DNA from: Arthrobacter subterraneus
Lineage (GTDB): Bacteria > Actinomycetota > Actinomycetes > Actinomycetales > Micrococcaceae
Assembly: GCF_900099735.1 (NCBI RefSeq)
Contig: NZ_FNDT01000001.1
Span: 124,001 to 188,000 of the forward strand
Direction: 5' to 3'
Length of the DNA stretch: 64,000 nucleotides
Each line of letters starts with the position of its first letter. Within the stretch, counting starts at the first letter, position 1. The notes beneath the pieces are model-generated. The model saw only the letters and a program-made list of their open reading frames with translations. It was not told the DNA's origin and searched no databases. This document shows, one piece after another, positions 52,462 through 61,054 of the stretch. The position numbers and the translations under genes are program-made.

Positions 52462-53421
52462 TCAGAGACTCCCGGACCGCAGCAGGTAATCCACACCGTG
52501 GACGGGATCCACAGCAAGGAAGCGCACCTCGCTGAACCCGTCCTCCTGAAGCCCGCGCGCCAGGAGTTCCTGCAGCCTCGGCTGGTGCACAGCCAGGCCG
52601 CCTCCGATGATGACCGGGCTTCGAAGGCCGAGCACCGTTGCAACGTCGCCGACCAGCCCGCGGAGATGCCGGGCTGCCTCGTTGACAATGTCCTCCGCCA
52701 CGCTGTCCCCGGCACGTGCGGCATCGAAGACCAGATGGGCCTGGCCCGCCCAGTAGCGCCGGCCGTACGGTCCGTGGAACAGGGCAATCAGCTCATCCGG
52801 TGCCTGCACTCCGTTGGCCCGAAGGACGGATTCGCCGAGAACGCCGACGGGTTCTGCCCGGTTGAACCGATGGAGGGTTGCCCGAACCGCTTCCCGTGCC
52901 ATCCAGTAGCCGCTGCCCTCGTCGCCGAGCAGGTATCCCCACCCGCCCGAACGTGCCTGCCTGCCCTGGGCATCCATCCCCCACGCCACGGAGCCGGTGC
53001 CGGCGATGACCGCTATGCCCGTGGAGGCGGCGCCCGCAGCGAGGATGAGCCGCGTGTCATGCACCACGTCTATGCGGGCGCCAGGAACCTGCTGGGCGAT
53101 CAAAACCCGGAGAGCCTCTGCGTCGGAGTCGGTGTCCACGCCGCCGGATCCGGCCACCACCCGGTCCGCGTGGCCGCCCAGCGCAGCGAACAGCTCGGCG
53201 AGGTTCCGCGCTGCTTCCTCCGGTGGAACGTTCTGGACGTTGGCGCTGCCGCTCTTCGCCTCCGCCACGGCAACGCCGGCGTTCCAGCGCACCCCGTGGG
53301 TCTTGGTTCCGCCGATATCGAGACCGATGACGTCGGGCGCCACAGGATCCGGCGCGCCGTCGGCAGATACAGGGGCCGGGGCCTGGAGGCCATCAGGGCC
53401 TTCCGGAGCGATGTTTGGCAT
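52462..53421 (-). CDS. BadF/BadG-type N-acetylglucosamine kinase-like ATPase
   Basis: The 319-aa ASKHA-fold protein has DIGGTKTHG (phosphate 1), AGTGSVAWG and GDEGSGYWMAREAV. Similar proteins phosphorylate N-acetylglucosamine, other sugars or related compounds. ATG 53421 is chosen; a TAACCT hexamer is 7 bases upstream and the longer frame overlaps the divergent Lrp gene. Confidence 0.88.
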   Translation of the reverse strand: MPNIAPEGPDGLQAPAPVSADGAPDPVAPDVIGLDIGGTKTHGVRWNAGVAVAEAKSGSANVQNVPPEEAARNLAELFAALGGHADRVVAGSGGVDTDSDAEALRVLIAQQVPGARIDVVHDTRLILAAGAASTGIAVIAGTGSVAWGMDAQGRQARSGGWGYLLGDEGSGYWMAREAVRATLHRFNRAEPVGVLGESVLRANGVQAPDELIALFHGPYGRRYWAGQAHLVFDAARAGDSVAEDIVNEAARHLRGLVGDVATVLGLRSPVIIGGGLAVHQPRLQELLARGLQEDGFSEVRFLAVDPVHGVDYLLRSGSL

Positions 53422-53428
53422 GGGCACA

Positions 53429-53434
53429 AGGTTA
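53429..53434 (-). promoter_or_regulatory. -10 element (TAACCT) for the kinase gene
   Basis: The minus-strand hexamer is 7 bases before ATG 53421. Confidence 0.5.
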
Positions 53435-53497
53435 CGCACCCGCCGGTAGGCTTGGGGGATCCCGGCAGGCACGACCGCAGGCAAAGCAGGAGCATCT

Positions 53498-53986
53498 ATG
53501 GCGAACAGTGGCAAACCGGCCGGACTGGACCCGGTGGACCGGCGGATCGTGCAGGAGCTGCTGGCAGATGCCCGGATCACCAACGCGCAGCTCGCCGACA
53601 AGGTGGGCGTGGCCCCCTCCACTGCGCTGCTGCGGACCCGGCAGCTCGCCGAACGCGGCGTCATCACCGGTTACCACGCCGAAGTGAACCTTGCTGCGAT
53701 CGGCCGTGCCGTCCAGGCCCTGGTTTCCGTGCAGCTCAAAGGACACAACCGCGAGGAAATTGACCGGTTCACCTCACGGGTTCCGGCGCTGCCCGAGGTG
53801 GTCGCCACCTATCATGTCTCCGGATCGGTGGACTATCTCATCCATCTGGCAGTTGCGGATACCGAGGCGCTCAGGGACTGGGTACTGGACTACCTCACCA
53901 CCGACCCGGTGGTGGGACACACCGAGACCACGCTGGTTTTCAACCGGATGGAAGGCAACGCGGGGCTGCTTCCCGGGTCCGGCTAG
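53498..53986 (+). CDS. Lrp/AsnC-family regulator 1
   Basis: The 162-aa protein has an N-terminal AsnC helix-turn-helix (LDPVDRRIVQELLADARITN, VGVAPSTALLRTRQL) and a RAM ligand domain (YHVSGSVDYLIHLAVADTEA). AGGAG lies 6 bases before ATG 53498. It is divergent from the kinase gene. Ligand and targets are unknown. Confidence 0.92.
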   Translation: MANSGKPAGLDPVDRRIVQELLADARITNAQLADKVGVAPSTALLRTRQLAERGVITGYHAEVNLAAIGRAVQALVSVQLKGHNREEIDRFTSRVPALPEVVATYHVSGSVDYLIHLAVADTEALRDWVLDYLTTDPVVGHTETTLVFNRMEGNAGLLPGSG

Positions 53987-54180
53987 ATCCAGATCCCCGA
54001 GTGCCGGAGGGCCGCTCCGTCGCGGAGCCGGTCCTCGTGTTCACGGTGGTCCCGTGCCGGGTGCTGCCGGGAGGCGAGCCGCTCGCCCGTCCGGACCAGC
54101 CGTTGGCCGACGGCGATCAACAGGGCATCGAATCCCCGGGCGTGTGCTGCGGGTGGGCAAAGCCCGGTGAGAGTTGTCAT
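53983..54180 (-). CDS. Small protein coupled to the ArsR-type gene
   Basis: This 65-aa frame starts at ATG 54180 overlapping the regulator stop by 4 bases (ATGA), and ends in the same CTAG that stops the convergent Lrp gene. It is Arg/His-rich toward the C-terminus with a hydrophobic segment near residues 10-25. Coupling supports translation; no family is recognised. Confidence 0.5.
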   Translation of the reverse strand: MTTLTGLCPPAAHARGFDALLIAVGQRLVRTGERLASRQHPARDHREHEDRLRDGAALRHSGIWI

Positions 54181-54806
54181 GGCAGATCTTCTTTTCGCGA
54201 ATCGGGTGCGGGGAACTGGCCCTGGATAATCGGGAAGGTGTTGAGGTGGATCTGTACCGCTTTGGCATCCGGTGCGGCGTTGCCGTCCGGGCGGTACTTC
54301 TCAAAGAGCTCGCGCGCATGGCGCATCAGCTCCGCGGACAGCTCAGCGAGCTGTGCTGACGTGAGGCGTGCGTTGATGGTTGAGATGACCGAGGCATCGA
54401 GCCATTCCTCGGGAAGGACCAGTGGTCCACGCTCCATGTAGTCCTCCAGCAGTGCGGCGCGGTTGTGGCTGAATTCCCGGTTGACGATGGCGGCAACGTC
54501 CCTGGTGCCGGGATCATGCGCCATGTCACTGGAGTACAGGTTGAGGGCGCCGGGCGGACGCTCCCACCACCGCTCACGGGCTGAACCGCGCCCCTCCACT
54601 TCCCGCACCAGCCGGTGCCTTGCCAGCTGCCGCAGGTGGTAGCTGGTGGACCCGCTCGATTCCCCGAGCCGGGCCGCGAGCGCGCTGGCGGTCTGTGGTC
54701 CGAACTGCGAGAGCGCATTGAGCAGCTGGATGCGCAACGGGTGTGTGAGGGCCTTCAGGGCGTTGATATCGACCGTGCGGTCATTTGGTTGCTGCGCTGA
54801 CTCCAT
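54177..54806 (-). CDS. ArsR-type (HTH_20) regulator
   Basis: The 209-aa protein has a winged helix at about 10-80 (LKALTHPLRIQLLNALSQFG, SSGSTSYHLRQLARHRLV) and a larger C-terminal helical domain. Metal-binding Cys residues are absent. ATG 54806 is placed 6 bases after a TAGAAT -10, so it is predicted to be leaderless. The promoter holds a perfect inverted repeat, suggesting autoregulation. An MFS gene lies directly upstream on the same strand. Confidence 0.9.
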   Translation of the reverse strand: MESAQQPNDRTVDINALKALTHPLRIQLLNALSQFGPQTASALAARLGESSGSTSYHLRQLARHRLVREVEGRGSARERWWERPPGALNLYSSDMAHDPGTRDVAAIVNREFSHNRAALLEDYMERGPLVLPEEWLDASVISTINARLTSAQLAELSAELMRHARELFEKYRPDGNAAPDAKAVQIHLNTFPIIQGQFPAPDSRKEDLP

Positions 54807-54812
54807 GCAGGA

Positions 54813-54854
54813 ATTCTACAAGTGCAAAGAAACATTTGCAATGGTTTCTTTGCA
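54813..54854 (-). promoter_or_regulatory. Promoter and inverted-repeat operator of the ArsR-type gene
   Basis: On the minus strand, -35 TTGCAA (54836-54841) and -10 TAGAAT (54813-54818) have a 17-base spacer. The inverted repeat TGCAAAGAAAC/GTTTCTTTGCA (54823-54833 and 54844-54854, 10-base spacer) flanks the -35, so a bound dimer would block RNA polymerase. Confidence 0.75.
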
Positions 54855-54868
54855 AACAAATCTTTGGG

Positions 54869-56119
54869 CTAGAGGGATGCGGTGACCGGGAATTTTCCCA
54901 GGAGGACAGCCATCCCAACACATCCGGCGGAGACCAGCCCGGCGAACACGGCAACGGCAGCTGCCAGGCCCATCGCATCCGCCGCCAGCCCGAGTCCAAG
55001 CACCGGCACAGCGCTTCCGAGGTAGGTGATCACGTACACGGTGCTGATGATCTGCGCATGCTGGGACCCTTCCACCTGCTGCGCCACGGTGTTGAAGACA
55101 CGGCGGAAAGCAACGCCCTGCCCTGACCCGGCAAGCACCAGGGCGGCGAGCAGGAGCACGACGTTCCCGGTCACGCCGGCGACCGGGATGAGTGCCACCC
55201 CGCCCGCCATGACGAGCAGGCCAGGTACGGCCGCTCCGGACCCATGGCCGCCGCGCTGGGGAAAGAGCTGGCTGGCCGCGGAGGCCGCGAGCACCAGTCC
55301 GGCGAGCAGGCCGGCCAACGGCCGGCTGTCGTATCCGGTAATGCCTGCGAAGTACGTGGGCGCAAGGCTCAGTGAGAAACCGAACACCGCAAAGCTCAGG
55401 AAGCCGACGGCGGCTGCGGCCCAGAATGCGCGGCGCGCCGTCCGGGACACTGCCGGGCGGCGGGGCTTCAGCGCGGATAGCGGCCGTGCCGGCGCGGCCG
55501 GCCTGATGGCCGGGCGGGCATCGAGCAGGACCAGCGGAATCAGGAGCAGTCCCAGGAATGCAGCATAGAGCGCGAACGGAAGCCGCGTGGGATCCGGCAG
55601 CAGTGACAGCAGCCCCCCTAGTGCCGGCCCCGCAGCCACTCCCCCTGCCGAGGCCACCAGTGTGAAGCGCGATGCCCATTCCGGACGGTGCGGCAACAGG
55701 TCCCGCAGCGCTGCGGAACTGGCTCCGGTAGCGCACGCCACCGCGGCGCCCTGGAGGCAGCGGCCCAGGATGAGCATCGGGAGGGAGGTTGCGCCGCCGA
55801 ACACTACCGCTCCGAGGACACCCGTCAGCACTGCGAGGACCAGCGCAGCCCGGCGCCCGATGTGATCCGACCAGTGGCCCACCAGAAGGAGCCCGGCCAC
55901 CAGGGTGAAAACGTAGGCGGCGAAGGCAGCCGTTGTGTGGAAGGCGCTCAGACCGAGCTCGGCACGGATCAGCGGGTAGAGCGGGGTTGCGAGGTTGGCT
56001 CCCACCAGCAGGGTGGACATGACGACGACGGCGAGCGCCAGCCGGGTGCGCACCGACGCGTCCCACCGGGGAGACTGCAGAGCTGCAGGACGCATACGCA
56101 ATTCGCTGATGACGCTCAT
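54869..56119 (-). CDS. MFS transporter
   Basis: The 416-aa protein has about 12 membrane helices and the DHA-type loop motif GHWSDHIGRR after helix 2. It probably exports a drug or metabolite. ATG 56119 has GAAGG 7 bases upstream; GTG 56125 is two codons earlier. It is divergent from Lrp regulator 2, a likely controller, and precedes the ArsR-type gene. Confidence 0.9.
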   Translation of the reverse strand: MSVISELRMRPAALQSPRWDASVRTRLALAVVVMSTLLVGANLATPLYPLIRAELGLSAFHTTAAFAAYVFTLVAGLLLVGHWSDHIGRRAALVLAVLTGVLGAVVFGGATSLPMLILGRCLQGAAVACATGASSAALRDLLPHRPEWASRFTLVASAGGVAAGPALGGLLSLLPDPTRLPFALYAAFLGLLLIPLVLLDARPAIRPAAPARPLSALKPRRPAVSRTARRAFWAAAAVGFLSFAVFGFSLSLAPTYFAGITGYDSRPLAGLLAGLVLAASAASQLFPQRGGHGSGAAVPGLLVMAGGVALIPVAGVTGNVVLLLAALVLAGSGQGVAFRRVFNTVAQQVEGSQHAQIISTVYVITYLGSAVPVLGLGLAADAMGLAAAVAVFAGLVSAGCVGMAVLLGKFPVTASL

Positions 56120-56266
56120 GCTCACCTTCCGTCGATTCCTACCATTCCTTCTCTTTATGGTGAGCTCTCGCGGTTAGCGTGGAAGTTCAATCGGGCCTAC
56201 TCTGATCATTGTGCTCAGAACTTGTGGGGGATCCGCCTCTCAGATGGGCTGAACGAGGAGCCGCTC

Positions 56267-56761
56267 ATGCTGGACCATACCGATATCCGCCTTCTGCGTG
56301 AGCTGGTGCGCGACCCGCGCTCCCAGGTCAGCCAGCTCAGTGAGTCGCTCGGCATGGCACGCAACACTGCACAGGCCCGGATGCAGCGGCTGTTCCGCTC
56401 CGGCATCCTGCGCCGGAGCGGAAGGGAACTCGACCTCGCACGCCTGGAGTACGACGTCGTCGCTTTTGTCACCATCGAAGTGACCCACCGCGAGCTGGAC
56501 GGTGTGATCTCGGCGCTGCGCGTCCTCGACCAGGTCCTCGAGGTGCATGAGATTTCCGGCAGGGGTGATGTGTGGTGCCGGGTTGCCGCGACGGACACGC
56601 ATCACCTTCAGTCGGCGCTCCGGTCGATCCTGCGCATCAAGGGTGTGATCCGAACGGAAACTGTGCTTGCCCTGCACGAGCACATCCCCTATCGCGTCGA
56701 ACCCCTGCTTGACCGCCTACTGGTCGAGAAGGCGCAGGGAAGGCCTTCGTCCGGGAACTGA
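56267..56761 (+). CDS. Lrp/AsnC-family regulator 2
   Basis: The 164-aa protein has an AsnC-like helix-turn-helix (LDHTDIRLLRELVRDPRSQV, LGMARNTAQARMQRL) and a RAM-type domain (EISGRGDVWCRVAATD). GAGGAG is 6 bases before ATG 56267. It is divergent from the MFS gene and likely controls it. Confidence 0.9.
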   Translation: MLDHTDIRLLRELVRDPRSQVSQLSESLGMARNTAQARMQRLFRSGILRRSGRELDLARLEYDVVAFVTIEVTHRELDGVISALRVLDQVLEVHEISGRGDVWCRVAATDTHHLQSALRSILRIKGVIRTETVLALHEHIPYRVEPLLDRLLVEKAQGRPSSGN

Positions 56762-56786
56762 ACGGTCTGCGGAAAGGTGCCCCGGT

Positions 56787-56803
56787 TCTCATCTGAATCT
56801 CAT
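56787..56803 (+). promoter_or_regulatory. Direct-repeat site upstream of the two-component operon
   Basis: TCTCAT occurs at 56787-56792 and 56798-56803, 11 bases apart, about 25-40 bases before the first gene. This helical-turn spacing is typical for OmpR/PhoB-type response regulators. Confidence 0.45.
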
Positions 56804-56825
56804 GATGTGTGGGGATACTTGAACC

Positions 56826-57254
56826 ATGAAACGGTCGCGGGTCCACACCTGGCTCATCACGGCGGCCACCGCTGGTGCCGTCGTGGCGGTCGGTGTTGCG
56901 ATGGCCGGATCATTGCGCAGCCCCGCACCGGAAAACCTGGGTCCGGCTGTGGGCGTGACCGATACGCTCCCGCCGGCGCCCCCCGGAACCTCGTCGCCTT
57001 CACCGTCGGCGGTGCCCTCACCGCCACCCTCCCCCTCCGTCCCGCCCTCTGCGGTTCCTCCGCCGCCGGCCCCTCAGCCGGAGCCCTCCGATGAGGTGAC
57101 GGAAGATCCGACCGAAGAGCCTGCACCGCCGCCCGCGGTTGTTCCGGCACCTGCCCCGGTCACCCCGGAGGACGACGACGATGACAACCGCGGACGCGGC
57201 CGGGGCGGCGATGGAGACGGTGACAGCGACGACGGTGGGATCGACGATGACTAG
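56826..57254 (+). CDS. Exported Pro-rich acidic protein
   Basis: The 142-aa protein has one N-terminal helix (about 9-29) that may be a signal or anchor, a long Pro/Ser/Ala-rich stretch (about 47-115), and an Asp/Gly-rich end (DDDDDNRGRGRGG). It has no known domain. It lies 9 bases before the kinase gene, so it may modulate the kinase outside the membrane. Confidence 0.75.
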   Translation: MKRSRVHTWLITAATAGAVVAVGVAMAGSLRSPAPENLGPAVGVTDTLPPAPPGTSSPSPSAVPSPPPSPSVPPSAVPPPPAPQPEPSDEVTEDPTEEPAPPPAVVPAPAPVTPEDDDDDNRGRGRGGDGDGDSDDGGIDDD

Positions 57255-57263
57255 GTCGCGCCG

Positions 57264-58964
57264 ATGACTAGGTACGACGTCGGCCCTTCCGTTCGCCCCG
57301 GTGAAGGCGCCGCTTCGCCTGCCGGGGATCCGCCGCAAACCGAGCCCATCAGGACAGGCCTGCCGCCGTCCCCGGAACCCACCACACTGATCAGGGTCTC
57401 GCGGCAGGCGGAGGACGAGGTGCCGGAGGAGGACAGCGCCGGGGAGCCTCCGGCGGGAATCCGGACACGCCTGCGGAGAGTCCTCCGCGGCTACTCCTCG
57501 GTGCGCACCCGGGTGCTGACGGCAATGCTGGTGCTCAGCGCCCTCGGGCTGCTGCTTGCCGGAGCCACCGCATATGCTCTGCAGCGCAACGACCTCAACA
57601 ATGACATGGATGACTCGCTGACGCGCAGCTTCCAGGAGTTTGAAACCCTGCTCGCAACCGGCATCGATCCCACTACGCTGGAGCCCTTCGTGGAGGCCGA
57701 CCAGCTGGTTTACCTGGTGATGCAGCGGACGCTGACGCAGCCCAATGAGGGCATGATGGCGGTGCGCGACGGCCGGGTCATCTACTACGCGAACCAGGAG
57801 GTGGAAGTCCGTCTCGAGGATGATCCGGAGCTGGTCCGCTATGTGACGGACGTTGCTCCCCCGGATCAGGTGACCATCCAGTCGGTCGACACGGCCTTCA
57901 CGAACTACCGCGTGATGGTGGCGCCGGTGATCCTGGCCAGCGACGCCCAACCGACCTACTTTGTGCTCGGATTCGATGCCGACGCCGAGCACCAGCAGGT
58001 CAACCGCACGTTCGGGACGTATGCACTGATCAATATGGCCACGCTGCTGCTGATCGGCGTCGTCGGCTTCCTGCTGGTGGGAAAACTGCTCGATCCGATC
58101 CGCAGGGTGCGGACAACCGCGCAGCGCATCACCGAGACCGACCTCTCCCAGCGGATCGAGGTCACCGGTAACGACGATCTTTCCGACCTCACCCGCACCG
58201 TCAATGCCATGCTCGACCGGCTGGAAGGCTCCTTCGTCTCCCAGCGCAGGCTGCTCGACGACGTCGGGCATGAACTGCGGACGCCGATCACCATCATCCA
58301 GGGCCATCTGGAGCTCCAGGATTCCGGCGACCCCCAGGATGTGCAGGCGGTGCGTGATATCGCCCTGGACGAGCTGGACCGTATGCGGCTGCTGGTCGAT
58401 GACCTGGTCACCCTCGCCGGCATCGCCGGACCTGACTTCGTGCGCCCGGAACCGGTGAACCTCGGCAGGCTCACCGACGACGTGATGGACAAGGTGCGCA
58501 CCCTGGGCGCGCGCCGCTGGATCATCGACGGACGGGCCGAAGCAATCGCCGTGCTGGACGCCCGCCGCATCACGCAGGCCTGGCTGCAGCTGGCCGCCAA
58601 CTCGGTGAAGTTCACGGAGGAAGGAACCACCATCGCAATCGGTTCCCGCAAGGACGACGACGGCGTGCACCTCTGGGTGCGGGATGAGGGCGTCGGGATC
58701 GCCCGCGAGGACCAGTTGCGCATCTTCGAGCGTTTCGAGCGCGGCGCTAGCAGCAAACGCACCGAGGGTGCCGGCCTGGGGCTCACGATCGTCAGCGCAA
58801 TCACCGAGGCGCACGGCGGCGAGGTTGAACTTCAGTCGGCGCCGGGGCGGGGTGCGACGTTCACAATGGTGATTCCCCCGCTGCCTGCGCCGTCCGCTTC
58901 CGCGCGGCCCGCAGCGCCCGCCAGGAAGCCGTCAGGACCCACGGAACCGGAGACACAGTCATGA
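57264..58964 (+). CDS. Sensor histidine kinase
   Basis: The 566-aa kinase has a cytosolic N-terminal extension of about 80 residues, two membrane helices (about 84-106 and 255-276) around an extracytoplasmic domain, a HAMP domain, the phospho-His336 in DVGHELRTP, and an HATPase domain with DEGVGIAREDQ and GAGLGLTIV. ATG 57264 lies 9 bases after the previous gene. It phosphorylates the response regulator that overlaps its end. Confidence 0.93.
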   Translation: MTRYDVGPSVRPGEGAASPAGDPPQTEPIRTGLPPSPEPTTLIRVSRQAEDEVPEEDSAGEPPAGIRTRLRRVLRGYSSVRTRVLTAMLVLSALGLLLAGATAYALQRNDLNNDMDDSLTRSFQEFETLLATGIDPTTLEPFVEADQLVYLVMQRTLTQPNEGMMAVRDGRVIYYANQEVEVRLEDDPELVRYVTDVAPPDQVTIQSVDTAFTNYRVMVAPVILASDAQPTYFVLGFDADAEHQQVNRTFGTYALINMATLLLIGVVGFLLVGKLLDPIRRVRTTAQRITETDLSQRIEVTGNDDLSDLTRTVNAMLDRLEGSFVSQRRLLDDVGHELRTPITIIQGHLELQDSGDPQDVQAVRDIALDELDRMRLLVDDLVTLAGIAGPDFVRPEPVNLGRLTDDVMDKVRTLGARRWIIDGRAEAIAVLDARRITQAWLQLAANSVKFTEEGTTIAIGSRKDDDGVHLWVRDEGVGIAREDQLRIFERFERGASSKRTEGAGLGLTIVSAITEAHGGEVELQSAPGRGATFTMVIPPLPAPSASARPAAPARKPSGPTEPETQS

Positions 58965-59632
58965 GCAAGATCCTGATCGTCGAGGATGAAGACCGCATCA
59001 GCTCATTCGTTGCGAAGGGCCTGCGCGCCGCCGGCTACGTCCCCACCGTCGCGGGCAACGGACGGGACGGCTACAACCTGGCCCAGACCGGTGACTTCGA
59101 ACTGATTGTGCTGGATCTCGGGCTGCCTGACCAGGACGGATTCACCGTCCTGCGGCGGCTCCGAGAGTCCAGGAATACGACGCCGGTGATCATCCTTTCG
59201 GCGCGCAGCTCGGTCGACGACACGGTGGCCGGTCTTGAAGGAGGGGCGGACGACTACATGTCCAAGCCGTTCCGGTTCGAGGAGCTGCTTGCGAGGGTAC
59301 GGCTGCGGCTGCGGCAGGAAGCTCCATCTGCGGACAACACGGTCCTTTCGCACAGCGATCTGCAGCTGGACCTCAGATCCCGCAGGGCCCTCGTGAACGG
59401 CAGGGAGGTGGATCTTTCAGCGCGGGAATTCGCGCTGGCGGAGGCATTTCTGCGCAACCCCGGGCAGGTGCTGAGCCGGGAACAGCTGCTCTCCCGTGTG
59501 TGGGGCTATGACTTTGACCCCGGTTCCAACGTGGTGGACGTGTACGTGCGGTACCTGCGGAACAAGCTGGGTGCCGAGCGTTTCGCAACAGTTCGCGGCA
59601 TGGGCTACCGGCTGGTCGCCGACGATTCCTGA
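58961..59632 (+). CDS. OmpR-family response regulator
   Basis: The 223-aa regulator has phospho-Asp52 (LDLGLP), Lys102 (SKPF) and a C-terminal winged helix (LSREQLLSRVWGYDFDPGS, VDVYVRYLRNKLG). ATG 58961 overlaps the kinase stop by 4 bases. It may bind the TCTCAT repeats before the operon. Confidence 0.94.
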   Translation: MSKILIVEDEDRISSFVAKGLRAAGYVPTVAGNGRDGYNLAQTGDFELIVLDLGLPDQDGFTVLRRLRESRNTTPVIILSARSSVDDTVAGLEGGADDYMSKPFRFEELLARVRLRLRQEAPSADNTVLSHSDLQLDLRSRRALVNGREVDLSAREFALAEAFLRNPGQVLSREQLLSRVWGYDFDPGSNVVDVYVRYLRNKLGAERFATVRGMGYRLVADDS

Positions 59633-59679
59633 GGCGCACGCCTCCGGTTCCCTTACCGGAGACCGGGCAGAAAAAGGGC

Positions 59680-59716
59680 GGACCCGGATGCGGTTGGGGG
59701 AAACGCACCCGGGTCC
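59680..59716 (+). terminator. Hairpin terminator of the two-component operon
   Basis: GGACCCGG (from 59680) pairs with CCGGGTCC (ending 59716), with an inner TGCG/CGCA stem. It is 48 bases after the regulator stop. Confidence 0.7.
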
Positions 59717-59823
59717 TTCGGAGGTGGCCGGTCGGGCAGAAGTGCCCTGCGCAACCACGGGTCCGGTAGCTCAAGCATGACGCCGCAATGTGAGAGATAC
59801 AGGAAACGGGGATGAGAAAACTC

Positions 59824-61035
59824 TCATGAAACTTCGGGCTCCATGCCACTGTGCACGTCCAGGAAAGCCTCGGCCGCCCGTAACCGTCCGCGTGCCCCGG
59901 CGCGCCGGCCGCCGGCCTGCTGCCCACGGGTGTTCCCCGCTCCCGCAATCAGGGTCAGGGCTACGCCCGCTGCACGCGCCCGGAGCGCTGCAGGATCCAC
60001 GTGTTCCTCGAAGGCCTCCTGAAAACGCCTTACAGCGTCCGGAACGTGGCGATAGCGTTCGTCAACACTCGGCAGGACCGCAAGGTGCGCGAGGAAACAT
60101 CCCAGGTCATCCACCAGATGGCCCGGTCCCACGGCGTCCAGGTCAAGAACTCCGGTGATGCCGCCGTCGGCCACCAGGAGGTTCCCCTCATGGAAATCAC
60201 CGTGGGTGGCGACTATGGGGCCGGCAGGCGCAGACCGGACCAGCTCCTCGACCCGCAGGGCCAGCCGCGTGATGCGCGCTGATTCCTCCGGCAGGGCGGC
60301 CACCGCTGCGCGGGCGTAGTCCCGGACTCGTGCCGACCAGGGCTGCTTTTCCGGGAATTCAAGGACCGTCCGCGGAAAACGGTCCAGAAGGTCGATCAGG
60401 ACCTGGGGGTGGATTTCGGCTGCACCGTTCACCATGAACCGGTGCGCCAGGGGGGTTCCGGCAGCGGGCATGGTCACGAGCACCTCGGCGCCGGGCGAGG
60501 CGACGGGCTGGGGCGCCGGCAGTCCTGCCCTGATCAGTTGGTCGTGACGCCGGCGGAGTGCGGCGGCGCCGCCCGCCGGCAGCACCTTCAGGTAGCGCGT
60601 TTCCGCTGCGCCCTCCGCCCGCAGCACGGCCCGCCTCATGGGACGGTAGCCCAGGGTCGTCAGGCCGGCGGCGCCGACGCCGAAGAGCGCAGGGCCGACA
60701 GATCGCGGGTCACATGCCCAGCCGAGCCCGGGAAGGAGCGGGTCGTGGGGGTGGCTCCACACCAGGAGCGCTGTTCCGCCGGGTCCGGCGAGGCGTACTG
60801 AGCGTGGAAAGTCCCCGGCCACCCTTCTGGTGGTTACGCACAGGAACCCTTCGACGGAACCTCCCGGCATCCCATACCGGAGCGCATAGATCCCGGTAAC
60901 GCCGGCGCCCGGGCGGTGGTGAAGACCGCGCAGTTCCCAATGCTCCAGCGGACCGGCCAACGCCGTGGCAGCTTCTTCCAGAACCGATCCCATGCCGGAG
61001 CCTTCCAGCAGCGCAAGCTCGTCCGCTTCCGACAC
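59824..61035 (-). CDS. Aminoglycoside-phosphotransferase-like kinase
   Basis: The 403-aa protein has the APH/choline kinase catalytic loop THGDFHEGNLLV and metal site GVLDLDAVG (about 285-310). The N-terminal half is diverged. Substrate is unknown; the family includes kinases for small molecules as well as antibiotics. It starts at GTG 61035, 19 bases after the GlpR-like gene on the same strand. Confidence 0.82.
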   Translation of the reverse strand: MSEADELALLEGSGMGSVLEEAATALAGPLEHWELRGLHHRPGAGVTGIYALRYGMPGGSVEGFLCVTTRRVAGDFPRSVRLAGPGGTALLVWSHPHDPLLPGLGWACDPRSVGPALFGVGAAGLTTLGYRPMRRAVLRAEGAAETRYLKVLPAGGAAALRRRHDQLIRAGLPAPQPVASPGAEVLVTMPAAGTPLAHRFMVNGAAEIHPQVLIDLLDRFPRTVLEFPEKQPWSARVRDYARAAVAALPEESARITRLALRVEELVRSAPAGPIVATHGDFHEGNLLVADGGITGVLDLDAVGPGHLVDDLGCFLAHLAVLPSVDERYRHVPDAVRRFQEAFEEHVDPAALRARAAGVALTLIAGAGNTRGQQAGGRRAGARGRLRAAEAFLDVHSGMEPEVS

Positions 61036-61054
61036 CGTGCGGGCGGCAGACGGA

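Noticed and set aside
57246-57273. Repeated CGATGACTAGGT at the Pro-rich/kinase gene junction
   Set aside because: The 12-base copies, 16 bases apart, span a stop and a start and are too short to call a regulatory or mobile repeat.
57018-58814. 598-codon minus-strand frame opposite the histidine kinase
   Set aside because: The kinase motifs are complete on the plus strand; the antisense frame is a composition effect.
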